Positions 11,214 to 23,400 of a stretch of DNA of 64,000 nt are shown here, piece by piece. The stretch comes from Tetragonia tetragonoides (lineage: Eukaryota; Streptophyta; Magnoliopsida; Caryophyllales; Aizoaceae): contig CM076154.1 of assembly GCA_038025085.1 (NCBI GenBank), forward strand, positions 33,472,501 through 33,536,500, given 5' to 3'. Position 1 is the stretch's first letter. Every line of letters begins with the position of its first letter. The notes beneath the pieces are model-generated. The model ran no database searches. It worked only from the letters and a program-made list of their open reading frames with translations, and was not told the DNA's origin. The position numbers were made by a program, and so were the translations under genes.

Positions 11214-11739
11214 TGGTTTAAGACGTTCTTTCCATAAGTTTTGGTGAGGCAATGATTACTTTTTAGTGAAATAAGAATCATGTGTTTCACGGTTCTTAAA
11301 AAGTGATCCATACATTTTTAAATAGTAACCCCATTTTTCTGTGAGTTGGTCTCACACAAGACTTACTCTATAATAATAAATATATGTAATAAGTTGAGGA
11401 TATATAGTAAAAAGAGGCATGAAAATAAAGAACATAGTTTCACTGAGTCCATAATTATGGCGATTACATATGGAAGAGAAAGGGATCTCATCAACACCCT
11501 TACAGATATTACGCTGGTCATGTTTGACAAATGGCCGGTGGTGTTAGTCGTTGACTGATGGTTGTTGGTTGGTGGTTGATAGCTGATACTGTTAGCTGAT
11601 TTAATCGGTTGATAACATTAGACGTTTAGAAAAAGATGTTTGGTAACATTATTGGCTGGTAACATGTAAAATTACTTATAGGGGCATCCATATAATTTAT
11701 TATATATCTATATGATTATTCTAACAAAATTTAATAATA

Positions 11740-11741
<2 letters not shown>

Positions 11742-11776
<35 letters not shown>

Positions 11777-11813
11777 TATTATTATTATTATTATTGTTAT
11801 TATTTATTATTGA
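11742..11813. repeat. (AAT)n-(ATT)n inverted microsatellite
   Basis: An AAT array of about 34 bp is followed directly by a TTA array on the same strand, so the two halves can pair as a hairpin. No protein gene was found between 9800 and 13000. The rest of that stretch is AT-rich sequence with MITEs and tandem repeats. Confidence 0.85.
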
Positions 11814-12150
11814 TTATGTCGTTCTAGTTGATGTACAACTTAACAAAGTTAATATGTTCAAAAATATTGTTGTTTTTTTTTCTATATATTTACTACTACA
11901 CACTTTTCTTTTCTTTATTTTTGCATTTTAGTTGGGAAATCTAACTTCCTTGTCACTTGAAACTGTTATACAAGTAAATTAGAATCATCGTAAACCCAAT
12001 ATCTAGCTATTACTACTATCATGGAAAGGATGGTATTGGTAGGATTTAGGAGGCTAAAATAGTCCATTGCTCGCTGAATGAATTACGAAGGTCATTTTCT
12101 ATTTGTAGTAGTTTGTAAGGCGCAAGTTGATAGAGCAATTTGATGGCATT

Positions 12151-12495
12151 TAAGTAAATAGTTACAAGTCTTGAGCAATCTTGTCATTCAACTACTTTTA
12201 ATACCACCCGTTAATGCCCAATAGCCAACCTCTCTGGATTTTCAAAAGTTTGCTGGTGGACGCTGTAAGTAAATAGTTGCAAGTCTTGAGCAATCTTGTC
12301 ATTCAACTACTTTTAATACCACCACTAAATGCCCAATAGCCAACTTCTCTGGATTTTCAAAAGTTGGCTGGTGGACGCTTTAAGTAAATAGTTGCAAGTC
12401 TTGAGCAATCTTGTCATTCAACTACTTTTAATACCACCACTTAATGCCCAATAGCCAACCTCTCTGGATTTTCAAAAGTTGGCTAGTGGACGCCC
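12151..12495. repeat. Three tandem copies of a 115-bp repeat
   Basis: Units start at 12151, 12266 and 12381, each with TAAGTAAATAGTTRCAAGTC, and each contains GCCCAATAGCCAAC and CTCTGGATTTTCAAAAGTT. The period is exactly 115 bp and the copies differ at only a few positions, so the expansion is recent. Confidence 0.95.
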
Positions 12496-12765
12496 AGAAG
12501 CCGATCCCACAAGCTAACAACCAAACACCAATATTGGATGGTGAACTGGTCAAACATCTAACTCTGCCAAAAGCCACCTCACAAGCCAACTTTCAAACAC
12601 CTCCATTGTGAGAGATCAAAAGTTGGTTGGTGGACGCCCAGAAGTTGATCTCACAAGCTAGCATCCAAACACCAATATTAGATGATAGACTGGTCAAATA
12701 TCCAACTTTACCAAAAATCACCTCACAAGTCAACATCCAAACACCCCCATTGTGAGAGACTTAAG
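12481..12765. repeat. Two tandem copies of a ~144-bp repeat
   Basis: Copies start at 12481 and 12625 with GGYTRGTGGACGCCCAGAAG. They share CCAAACACCAATATT and the end CCATTGTGAGAGA. This array overlaps the last unit of the 115-bp array and shares its GTGGACGC motif, so the two arrays probably come from one ancestral element. Confidence 0.9.
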
Positions 12766-13038
12766 TTCAAATCTAAGGAATAACAACGTGTAAAAATAGA
12801 AATTGAAGCCGCTTAACGTACGATAACATTGTACCTAAATCATTAGCAATTCATATCTATTCTCAGGTTCATCTTACTACACTTATAATAAAAAATATAG
12901 TGGACCTCATTTATTTGGATCAGGCATTAAAAAGCTAAGGATGAGTGCAGTCTCCCAATTCATACATTGGAAAACAAAACAATCTCATACATTTATACAT
13001 GCATGAGTATTATTTAATTTTATCTCTCCAAATTAAAA

Positions 13039-13369
13039 TCAGCTGATGTAGTACATGGGATCAGGCAACTTGAATGTCCTCATGCCAGGGTGGGGCCCCA
13101 AAAGGTCACTCCATTGGTCACCAATATTTCCGATAATTCTGTAACCCATCTTCTCAAGCTCTGTCCTGTGGTTTGATTTGTACTCTACACTTCTCATGTG
13201 CGATTCTTCATTTGCTTGCCTATCACCAAAATTTTAATTTATAAATTATTAATACTAATCAATAATCATATGCCGAATCCATAATAAAAAAATAGAGTAA
13301 AAACCAATACATATATAAATGGAAAAAATAACGCTAATCCGTATAATATAAACTCCATAGTAATCTTCT

Positions 13370-13405
<36 letters not shown>

Positions 13406-15717
13406 CATAGTAAACAAGTATAGATATGTCAAGAGATATATGCCACTCCTTACTCTATATCTTTTCTTGAGCCGTTATGACTTGTGAGTCCTCAGTCCTC
13501 ACTAATCAACATGGTTTGTAAATAATGTATATTGAGGATGTGTTCTTTATTTCTTTTTCACTTATTTATTACAAGTAATTTGTTCACTTCAACGAAATTC
13601 GTTCATTTTTTATCGATTCAGTGGAAGAAAAAAAACACAACATTCTTAATTATCTAATTACATCTTTCAATTGCAATTCTAACTTCATTTATGACATTTT
13701 TAAAAGCTGCATAAGATTTGTCTTTGTAATTTATTCTTGATCAAAGAAAGATCAAAGAACCACAACCACATAGTATGTGGAAACAAGTTGGCTTAACTAT
13801 ATCAGCTCGCAATAATGGTTGTACTATAGTTTAACTTCAGTTCCGTCTAATTGATTCCAACTGTCCAGCTACCATTTTGTACCTACATTTAATATGCTAC
13901 AGTAGCCTTTATTGAAAAGGCTAGACAATATTTATTTATTTTTAAAAAATAAATAAATATTTTTAAAAAAATAATAACAATGCTCGAGTAATAACTTATG
14001 GTTGTACTATAGGTTAAATTTTGTACTACTCCAACTATTTATTCCACAGTTTTTTTTCTTCAACATGCTCGAGTAATAACTTATGGTAACTGGTAAAAAC
14101 CGATATTTTTTCAAATCTAACGATATACAAAAGATTGGATGGACTTAATCCATGGCGGATAACAAAGGTCGTCTAAATTTTTTTAAATATACTTTTCACG
14201 TCCTAAATATTTCTGTTAGTATTCTTGATTTACGGTGGACTAAGTTCAGACAAGACATGCTACCTAAGATAACATTGCTTAGGCCCAATAGAAAGAGTAA
14301 AAACTAGAGATTTGCAAAAACTTACTTAAAGATCATCTTTTCCCAAGTATGATAACCAATATTTCTCATGTTGCGTACTTTGGGTTCTTTAACGGCCTCT
14401 GAAGCTCCGGTTAGGAAGATAATTTTGACACCAAGACGAAGCAATCTCTTGTAGAAGTTTAGTGTTGCCGGTATCGCCGGTGCTTTAGCTTCAGCTTGCC
14501 ACTCATCGAAACGTGTGGCATTGTATGGGTGAGCCCTGCATATATGTAAAGTTTAATTTTTATGTTAAAATTTACAATAATGTATACATTTGTTCGGAAC
14601 GAATGGAGTATTAGTAGAATAATCATTAACCTATTAAACTAGCTGATTGAATTCAAAATATTTTATATGAATTAGTTACAAAATGTAAAATAACAAACAA
14701 GCGATGAATAATGTAGATATAGTAAAAACAAAAAAGGGTACATCTAGTAAAATTGGTCTTTAATTTTGAGTCCAATCATGAAGATTACATTTAAAACAAG
14801 ATCCAAAAAATTGGACTATTGGAAGAAAACATATAGCAATAATGTGTCATACTAAAACTTTAATAACCAAGATGGTTGGTGTAGTGGTCCAGCACTTCAT
14901 TCCTTATACAAGTGGTTGGGGGTTCGAATCCCAACTCTTGCGAATGGAAAAAATCCCTTGGCCAGCCGCTTTGTGCGCTGACAGTACGTTGGGGCGAGGG
15001 GATTAGTCACTGTGGTCGACAGTGGAGAATACCCTTGATAAAGACCAAAAAAAAAAAAATACTAAAACTCTAATGGACCTATTGCTTGCAAGGCAGACAT
15101 GAAGAGACTACCGAGACTAGACTGCACACAAGTCAAAGGAATGCCATCTTAAAATTAATTGATGTTAGGTATAGTAAATCTATTAACTTATATACCGGGC
15201 TCCCATTTTTTCAATGTGAGACGCTCACGTATAGATTTTCATTCTTTTAGCCGATTATAAATTGGAAAAGGCGTATAACATAAGAGAAAGATTGTTACCC
15301 AAATCCAACATCGGGCCTAGCATAGTAGGGCATGTTAGAGAGTGAAGTTTCATCAAGGTCAAAGACCCAAATATCCTTGCCATCTTTGTTGATTTGAAGG
15401 GTCTTAACATAGTCATGAGCAGCCTGTGCGACGGCCTCACAATCCCTTCGGTACTGTGCACCCATCATGTAATGCCCCACGTAGTCTTCACATTCCTCAG
15501 GTACCGTTCTCCACCCTTGGAGGTTGTTCGTCTCGACCGCAAACTGCCAGCTCTTGCAGTTTAGGCCCTCGATCCGGTGGCCGGCCGAGCCAGAATGCGG
15601 CATGAGGACGTGGATTTGGTGAGCCACATCATGAGCTTGAGCATTGTTGAAGTTCAAGTTTGAGGGCGCAGAAAATAGTCCTAGAAGGATAAGATAGAGC
15701 CCTCTTAGGAGTGTCAT
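13039..15717 (-). CDS. Plant acid phosphatase, HAD class B / vegetative-storage-protein family, 3 exons
   Basis: Predicted secreted or vacuolar phosphomonoesterase of the HAD superfamily. Exons are 15717-15299, 14535-14326 and 13219-13039; all introns are GT-AG and the joined frame gives 269 residues ending at TGA, a normal length for the family. The start is chosen because it gives a clear signal peptide (hydrophobic residues 3-16). Residues about 60-75 include SWQFAVETNNLQGW. Near 117-127 is VFDLDETSLSN, the catalytic DxDxT motif whose first Asp is the nucleophile. Exon 2 has IIFLTGASE (motif II Thr) and GYHTWEKMIFK. Exon 3 has IIGNIGDQWSDLLG (motif III/IV Asp) and ends KLPDPMYYIS, typical of the family. 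No frame breaks are seen. Whether it is an active phosphatase or a storage-type protein cannot be told from sequence alone. Confidence 0.93.
13364..13400 (+). mobile_element. Poly(A)-only retroposition product in intron 2 of the phosphatase gene
   Basis: The insert is TCTTCTC followed by 30 A's. It is flanked by an exact 13-bp direct repeat, AACTCCATAGTAA (13351-13363 and 13401-13413). This is the signature of target-primed retroposition that copied almost nothing but the tail. It lies antisense to the gene, within the 1.1-kb intron between exons 2 and 3. Confidence 0.85.
14865..15058 (+). mobile_element. tRNA-derived SINE in intron 1 of the phosphatase gene
   Basis: It has a Pol III A box (TGGTTGGTGTAGTGGTCC), a B box (GGTTCGAATCCC) near 14932, a GC-rich body and a 3' A13 tail. 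A 16-bp target-site duplication with one mismatch flanks it: ATACTAAAACTTTAAT at 14849-14864 and ATACTAAAACTCTAAT at 15059-15074. It is antisense to the phosphatase transcript. Related copies are at 39483-39678 and 44689-44883. Confidence 0.93.
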
Positions 15718-15769
15718 TGTGTAGGAGAGTTTTTTTCAGGTACACAATATTATGGTTATGCACACTAAA

Positions 15770-17760
15770 TGTATATCTCTATTTATAGGAAATATGGTTG
15801 GTTATCCCTTTAGAGATACTAATTTACTAGTGAATAAGTAGCTCTCTTTTGATTATTGGATAGCCATAGGAGGGGGCACTTCTCTGATTCCTTCAATTAT
15901 TGCAGGTGATTGTGGTAGTATGTGCACAAATAACGTGGAAATTATAGTACAATAAGCGTTTTATTATGAACCCCTAACGGCTAACGTTATAACGTAACCG
16001 TTAGGAAACATGGACACCAGACACTGTTAGAGACACAATCATGACAGTACGACATTTTAAAAATATAGGAATACACAATAAGATAATTATTAGTTTTTAG
16101 TCCAAAAATAGAAATTAATATAATTATACTTATACAGTACGTTAAACCTTTAAAATTAGCAAAATTTTATTCAATTCATTTAAATATTTCAAAATCTTAT
16201 TATATAAGCATCAAATGACTAGTAAACCAAATTACAAAAGACTTAACAATCAAGATAAATACAAACGGTTCTTGCTTTGGGAGGAAGTATCGGTGGGTGT
16301 CCGGGAGTGTTGGTACCGGATACGTGTCCGACACGGAAACGTAATGGTTAAATCATGATCCCAAGAGTTGGAACCTCTTTACTCTTTCTCGTCCTTACTC
16401 TTTCTCGTCCTTTCTCTCTCCTTCCTCACCACTCTCTCTCCTTACCCCTTCCCCACTTGCACACTTAATATCACTCTGTGATAAGATTAGGGTCCTTTCT
16501 AATCATGAGATTAGGCAAAAATTTGTGCGGAAACGACTCTTTAAAAGGAGTAGTGTCAGTATTTATCAAGTTAAAGGTCGTTGTTTGGATACACAAATCT
16601 TTAACGTTTGATCATATAAACCCCAACATTTTATATTTTTGGCCATATAGATCAGACCACTAGCTCACTGGATATTGGAAGATTGTTTTAAGACACTCCA
16701 ATTATGCAGGTGACAAAATGATTTAAAATAACATATTCACCAAATAATACTATATCTATTTATAAGAAATATGGTTGAAGGATCAATATGTTTAGTTATC
16801 CCTTTAGACATATCCTCTTTTGATTTGATAGCCATAGGGCACTTCTCTGATTCCTTCAATTATTACAGATGATTGTAGTAGTATGTGCACAAATAACGTG
16901 GAAATTGTAACACCCGAAACTGTTACAGACACATACACGACAATACGACATTTTAAAAATATAGGGATATGTGACACGGTAATTATTATTACATACTTCC
17001 TCCGATTCACGTAAATCTTAACGTTTGTAGAATAATACAAATATTAAGGAAAACACATTTAAGCACAAAAATTCAAATTTACCTTTAAAAGAGCACATGG
17101 AGTATTAATTAAGAGAGAGAAAATAATATTTTAGTGAGGATTTATTGCTTTTCCCGGTAAATTAATAAAAGGAGCAGTACTTTCCTTACTTTTGTAGTGG
17201 CGTGAGATTTGTTTTGTCAAATTTGAACAGCAAATCAAAATTTGTGTTTTCATTTCATATCCACCTTAAAAATAGGCACATGGGGATGAGAAGGTGGAAT
17301 GGGTAAAATAGTAAAGCGTCTCAAATACAATGCCATATAAGAAAACATAAAAATTTCCATGGTCCAAACATAAAAGAAAAGCGTAAAGATTTTCGTGTAT
17401 TGGAGGGAATATTCATTATTAGTTTCTAGCCTAAAAATAGGAATTAATATAATCAAATAACAAGTAAACCAAATTAAAAAAGACTTAACAAATCTAGATA
17501 AATATGCTTGGGGAGACTGTCGTCGATAAGTGTCCGGAAGTGTCGGTATCAAATACGTGTCCAATAAGCAAACGACTCTTTTGGAAGAGTATACAACTCT
17601 TTGAAAAGAGTGTCACTATTTATTAGGTTAAAGATTTTGGATACACAAAGCTTTAACGTTTGAAAATGGATCATATAAACCCCCAGCATATTACATTTTT
17701 TGCCATATGAATCCAATTATGCAAGTGACCAAAAGACTTAAAATAACAAATTTACATATT
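15770..17760. repeat. ~1-kb tandem duplication of the phosphatase upstream region
   Basis: About 15770-16745 and 16746-17760 are diverged direct copies. Shared landmarks, in order, are ATATGGTTG, GGCACTTCTCTGATTCCTTC (near 15878 and 16838), GTATGTGCACAAATAACGTG (15920, 16878), ACGACATTTTAAAAATATAG (16050, 16944), AAAGACTTAACAA, GGATACACAAA and GATCATATAAACCCC (16608, 17670). The second copy shows no phosphatase coding sequence. Apart from this there is no gene between 15800 and 17820. A Stowaway-like relic (TACTTCCTCCG) begins near 16994. Confidence 0.85.
15779..15787 (-). promoter_or_regulatory. TATA box of the acid phosphatase gene
   Basis: On the minus strand the sequence reads TATAAATAG, about 65 bp upstream of the ATG at 15717. 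That is a normal spacing for a short plant 5' leader. The upstream DNA is duplicated in tandem further right (15770-17760). Confidence 0.6.
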
Positions 17761-17850
17761 ACAAGTGCTTTAATTTGCATTAACATCTGTAATGATTTCC
17801 TTTTAACTTTAACATTTTGAGATATTTTTTTTTATGAGAAGAAAGGGGCA

Positions 17851-20800
17851 TTAACTATTAATAGTGGAAATGCAAAAGTCATACGAAATTACATCCTTCA
17901 CCCCTTCCGGTGCCCCTTCTATCCAAACTCTAGTTGAGAACAAGGTAGGAGACAAGTGTGCCATCTCATGTGCCACTTTGTTTCCTTCCCGCTTTACATG
18001 ACACCAAACAACATTATCAAAAAACAAAACCAAATCATAAATATCAGCTAAAACTAATCCTACGCTACTTAAGGGTCTTTCTCCACGCTTCAGCAAGTTC
18101 ACCAACTCAAGATTGTCGCCTTCGAACATGACGTTCCTCGCCTGGCATTGAAGCGCCATCTGGACGCCAAATTTCATTGCCTGTGCTTCAGCAAAGAGAG
18201 TATCCCAGGCCATAGCAACTTGACGAACAGCAGTTCACGTCACCGAGCCGCTATCGTCACGAACTACACAGCCAAGCCCGGTGCCACCACCCTGTAAGTG
18301 ACCTGCATCGACATTGATCTTCAGGTACCCCTGTTTGGGCTTTCCCCATCTCGTCTCATGCTCTTCCATTTGCAGATGTTGCGTGCTTCTAGCCTGCGCC
18401 TCATGATACTCATTCAACAAATTCAAAGCTTCATCTACTGCCCTCCGTATATCAGTTTTATCTGCACCATGAACCATGTTATTACGTATATTCTACGCAG
18501 CCCATCCTATCATCAGGAATCGCTCAAGCTCAGTATTGCTCAGCCTTCTTCGCCACGCATCCACTTAGTCCACAGCTCGTGCCACATTATCTTCTTCACA
18601 TACCTCACCCATGCCTGCCACTTCCCATACTTCCGATGCACTTGGGCAGTGACAGAGGGCATGTCTCTCAGCCTCAATCGCTATACCACACCTGCTACAA
18701 GTATCATCAGCACCCTCAATTCTTCTTTTAACGTTAGCTCGCACAGGTAGTGCACCTGCACATAGCCGCCACGCAAAGTTTCTGACTTTTGGAGGGATCA
18801 CGAGATTCCAAATGGCCTTCCAAGGCTCTTTTACTAGCTCCGACGTACTACCCCCATCCCCTGCATCATTACTCCATCTAGCAAAATGGTAACCCGTCTT
18901 CACCGAGTAATGACCATCCTTTGTAAAATGCCATCTCAACCTGTTATTTGGCATACCTTCACACAGAGGGATCCCCAAGATATCCTCAGCCTCAAAAGGT
19001 AGAAAGATCTCGCGCACTCGCTCCTCGTTCCAGCAAGCATTCTCTCTGTCAATTAGATTTGCAACGCGTACATTGCGGTGCTCCTCAATAACAGGGGATA
19101 TGACTCGAAAAGAAGGCGGTCTCAACATCCATGGACTCGACCACACATCTGCATCTTTGCCATTGCCAATCACCCATCGACAACCTTTCTCAATTATCCA
19201 TCTTGCTCCTAATATACTGCGCCACACATAACTAGGACGATGACCTATATTAGCCCCCATGAAATCAGACTTCGGGAAATAACGAGCCTTCAACACTCGT
19301 GCTGCTAACGAATTTGGGTTGTTAATAACCCTCCAACACTGCTTTGCTAGCATAGCATCATTAAAAAACTCTATATGTCTAAAACTGAGACCACCCTCAG
19401 CTTTTGGCACGCTCATTTTCTTCCACGCAACCCAGTGGATTTTCCTCTCTCCCTCTTTACAGCCCCATCAAAATCTTGCCATCAAACTTTGAAGATCATG
19501 GCACACACCCTTGGATAGCTTAAACAAACTCATCATATAAGTAGGTATCGCTTGGGCCGCAACCTTTATAAGGATCTCCCTACCTGTAAAAGACAAGACA
19601 TGATTCTTCCACCCTTGGAGCTTTTTCCACACCCTCTCTTTCAATGGCGCAAAGACATGTTTTCTCGCTCTCCCCACGTGTATGGGCATCCCTAAATACT
19701 TTGAAAGGCCCTCAACTTCTTTCACTCCCAGCCCCTCCACCAAATGAGCATGTCGTTGGACGTCCACATTGGAGCTAAAAATCACTTTCGATTTCTCTAA
19801 ATTCACCTTTTGACCCGACGCGTCTTCATATATTTTCAACACCCTTCGAATAGCCCCGACATCCCTATCATCTGCTCTACAAAACAATATGCTATCATCT
19901 GCGAATAACAGGTGAGATACCTCTGGGGCCCCTCTGCACACTTTGATTCCATGAAGATTCTTCCTTCCCACCTCTAGCTGTAGCAAGCTCGTAAAGGCCT
20001 CTGCACAAATTATGAAAAGATACGGTGATAAGGGATTCCCTTGTTGAAGACCTCTCTGCGGGAAAAAGCTATCAGTAGGCTCACCATTCACAAGCACAGA
20101 TAAGGAAGCAGTAGACACACATCTCATAAGCAAATTCACCCACCCATTATCAAACCCCAATTTTAACAGCACTTTTTCCAAAAAGCTCCATTCCACCCTA
20201 TCGTAGGCCTTGCTCATGTCTAGCTTGACCGCCATAACTCCCTTGTTCCCAGCCCCTAAACTACTCATGTAGTGGAAAGTTTCAAAAGCTACTAGAGTAT
20301 TATCTGTAATTAAACGACCTGGAGCAAAAGCACTTTGGGACGGGGAAATAATGACAGACAACACTGATTTCAACCTGTTAGCAAGAACTTTAGAGGCCAA
20401 CTTATATAAAACATTACATAAGCTAATAGGTCAAAAGTCCATCATTCTGCTGGGTTTATTGATTTTTGGGATAAGAACCACATTAGTCACGTTTACAGGG
20501 GAGCACTCAATAGCACCACATAGAAGAGAGATAACAAAATCAGACACGTCAGACCCAATAATATGCCAAAATTTTTGGGAAAAATTTGCATTCATACCAT
20601 CGGGGCCTGGTGCTTTATTAGGATGCATCTGTTTAAGGGCGGAGAAAACCTCACCGAGATCAAAAGGCCTTGTGAGTTCTCTATTCATGTCCTCCGTAAT
20701 TTTGGGTTGGATTCCTGCAAGTGCTGCATCAAAAGAGTGTGGGTTAGAGGTAGTAAAAAGGGTCCTAAAGTAATCCATGGCCACCCTAGCAACTTTCTCA

Positions 20801-21967
20801 TCCCCCTCCACCATAACACTGCCATCCCCGCAAACACGCTGTATACTATTTTTCTTTCATCTCGCATTAGCTCTTATGTGAAAAACCTTTGTGTTTTTGT
20901 CCGCGTCTTTGATCAATAATTGTCTTGACCGTTGACGCCACATTATTTCCTCCTGTAACAAAAGATCATCTAATTTCCTGCATAGCCCCCTTCTCTCCTG
21001 TACAACTGTCTCCGTGGGTACCATATTGTCACATAAAGTCATACGATCTCGGATTTCAAGTATCTTCTTCTATAAGCACCCGAACTCCTCACGGCTCCAC
21101 TTCAGCAACTTTTCAGAACATTTTCGAATTTTGACCAGTACCTCAGCCGCATTATTTAAGCCACTCCCCTCCTGCCAAACATCACGAACAACTTGTTCGC
21201 AATTAGGTGATGTCAACCAGAAATCCTAAAAACGAAATAATTTTCTCTTCTTCTTAGAATTGTGATGATGCACATCACACAACTTAATCGCCACATGATC
21301 AGATTTGTCACGACTAAAGTGCTTCAGTGTTAACATTGGGAACATCTCAATCCAGTCGAAATTCGCAACAACACGATCTAGCCTCTGAAATACAGTGTCC
21401 GGCTCCGGCCTTCCATTCCACCAAGTCCAAGGTTTCCCCTCAAACCCAATGTCCTTCAGGCCACAGAAATCAAGAGGCGACATATACTCCTCCATAACAG
21501 CTTGTTCCCTTGGAGGGCCCCCAAGTTTTTCCTCTTGGAAAAGAATCTGTTTGAAATCCCCTATCACTGCCCACGGCAAATCCTCATCATGTGTAATAGA
21601 CCTTAGTAACTCCCACGAAAGGTGCTTTTGTGTAGCCTCCGACAACCCGTAGAAACCAGTAAGACGCCACTCCTCGTCACTAAAGAGACCAGTGACTTTG
21701 CAGTCCATATGATGAAGAGACATAGATAGCAAAGAGATTCGAACAGACACATCCCACAGCATAGCAATACCCCCAGAGCGACCTGCTGAATCAACATACA
21801 AGCCGTCGTATACCAAGACTATCTTTAACTCTACTCATCTCTATTCCACTAAGTTTTGTCTCCATTAAAAAAATTAACACGGGTCTCTCTTTATTCAGCA
21901 ACTTTCGAAGAGGCCCAACTGCGCGAGGGTTGCCAAGCCCCCGACAGTTGTAGCTTAAGCAATTCAT
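17851..21967 (-). pseudogene. LINE B ORF2 (endonuclease, RT, zf-RVT, RNase H), multiply frameshifted
   Basis: ORF2 starts at 21967 with MNCLSYNCRGLGNPRAVG. Endonuclease landmarks are METKLSG, VDSAGRSGGIAMLW, VIGDFKQIL and KSDHVAIKL (to about 21250). The RT includes PNKAPGPDGMNANF (near 20620), LKLDMSKAYDRVE-like sequence near 20210 and the catalytic FADDSILF near 19900. The usual GLRQGDPLSPYLF appears as GLQQGNPLSPYLF, two changes in a conserved motif. zf-RVT follows (GGLSFRHIEFFN, HYSVKTGYH, CSRCGIAIEAERHALCHC near 18690). RNase H at the end has LKINVDAGHLQ, FAEAQAMKFGV, FEGDNLELVNLL and REGNKVAHEMA. Frame breaks occur near 21800, 21230-20920, 20420, 19450, 18560 and 18230. Confidence 0.93.
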
Positions 21968-23195
21968 TGGGTTCGACGGGGTTGGATCTCACCAACCTCC
22001 GACGCTGGTTCATGAACACTAGAGACCTCCTCTACGGTAGAATCGAGAGGGCAGTCGTAGACAGCCTCATGCACATCATCAAACATTGGTGTATCGTATC
22101 CATTCCCAAGCATGCCCGACCCACCATGCAACCCAACTCCCTCCCCATCATTTCTCACTCTTTTAACCTTCCTTTCTATACTCGCTATTTTACCCGCAAC
22201 ACCCTCGCTCCCTCCTCCTCCCACCCCCAACAGACCATGCCCAACCTTACTTTTTTCTCCCTCCCCATTTTGTAATAACTCTCTCCCTAATCCCCCAGCA
22301 TTCCCAAACCCTCCCAACTGATGACTCAAACTTCCCTCGCCATAAGTATTCACCATCATCCCCTCAAATCTCAACTTTTATCGGGCTTTGCTAGATTGCG
22401 CCTCGTTCTAAATGTTCACAGTAGTTCTCAGGTCCCTGGCACTCCTCGCGTCATCATGTCTTCTAGTTCTTTTAGGGGTTGCCCTCATCCAGTTGCCATA
22501 AGGTAATTCATGCTCAGGCACCTCGTCGTCATAAAGTTCACACTGTCGATACACATGCCCAAACTTCCCACATGCATGACAAAAGCTAGGAAGTTTTTCA
22601 TAACGAAACTCCACCCACTTGCTGACTTTGTTTTCCATCATCCTCATACCTCTTCTTAGAGCCTTGGAAACATCCAGATCAACTCAAAAACGAAGATATT
22701 TATCCCAACCAGTAGGGTCCGAGTCATCAAACTCGACAAATTTAACCATTCTCGATGCCATAGATATAGCTGCAGATTTGTTCCTCCTTCCAAAAGGTAG
22801 GTCATATGCCTTCACCCATAGCCTGATCATGTCAAAAACAACTCAGAAGGTTGCTCACCAGCCTTCATCTCCTTTAGTAGTAGGGGGTGCCCATCAAAAG
22901 TCCATGGTCCTTGGTCCAGAACAAAGCGTCTCGCTCCTAATGAAGAGAATTGAAAGATAAAAAGGTTATTTTCCACCTCCCTAATTATCAAATCCTTCGT
23001 CGTCCTCCAGAAAAGTCTCATTGTCTTCTTCAAAGCTTCCGCACTAAAAGAGCTCTCTGTAAATAATTTCCCAATTAAGCATAACCCAACTTTCTCCTTC
23101 GTTGGATCCTCAGGATCGTCCTCACAGATCAAAATTTCCTCCTCTTCCTCCATTAAGCTTATCCCCTTCAACCTCCGCTCAAGGTCCGCCGCCAT
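21964..23195 (-). pseudogene. LINE B ORF1 (DUF4283 + CCHC knuckle), frameshifted
   Basis: This is the gag-like RNA-binding protein of the element. The start is at 23195, MAADLERRLKGISLMEEEEE. The DUF4283 signature follows (LIGKLFTESSF, NLFIFQFSSLGARRFVL, GPWTFDGHPLLLKEM). After a frameshift near 22830 comes KWVEFRYEKLPSFC and the knuckle CHACGKFGHVYRQC, then LPYGNWMRATP. The acidic, Gly-rich C-terminal part (22374-21964) ends RRTQ-stop. The stop TGA overlaps the ORF2 start as ATGA (21967-21964). Two or more frameshifts are needed to read the whole protein. Confidence 0.87.
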
Positions 23196-23400
23196 GGATT
23201 ATTACTAACCCTAAAAACTACCCAAAACCCCGAACACAGCACAAACAGGAAAAAAGCCCTCAAAAAGAAGGCCAGATAGAAGAACGCACGCAGAAAAAAA
23301 ATACCACAGGGAAGCAATCCTGTGGGAAACACGAAAGAATTTAGCAAAGAAAGAGCCCTCCGACTATGGAAGTCAGGGGAGATAGGAACTCCACAGTGAG

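Larger units (their letters stand above)
17825..23400 (-). mobile_element. LINE B, near-full-length non-LTR retrotransposon
   Basis: All expected parts are present in order on the minus strand: a 5' leader (about 23400-23196), ORF1 (23195-21964), ORF2 with endonuclease, RT, zf-RVT and RNase H (21967-17851), a very short 3' UTR and a poly(A) tail seen as T9 at 17825-17833. The 5' boundary is uncertain and no clean target-site duplication was found. It belongs to the same broad L1 type as LINE A but is clearly a different family by sequence. Many frameshifts show it is inactive. Confidence 0.93.
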
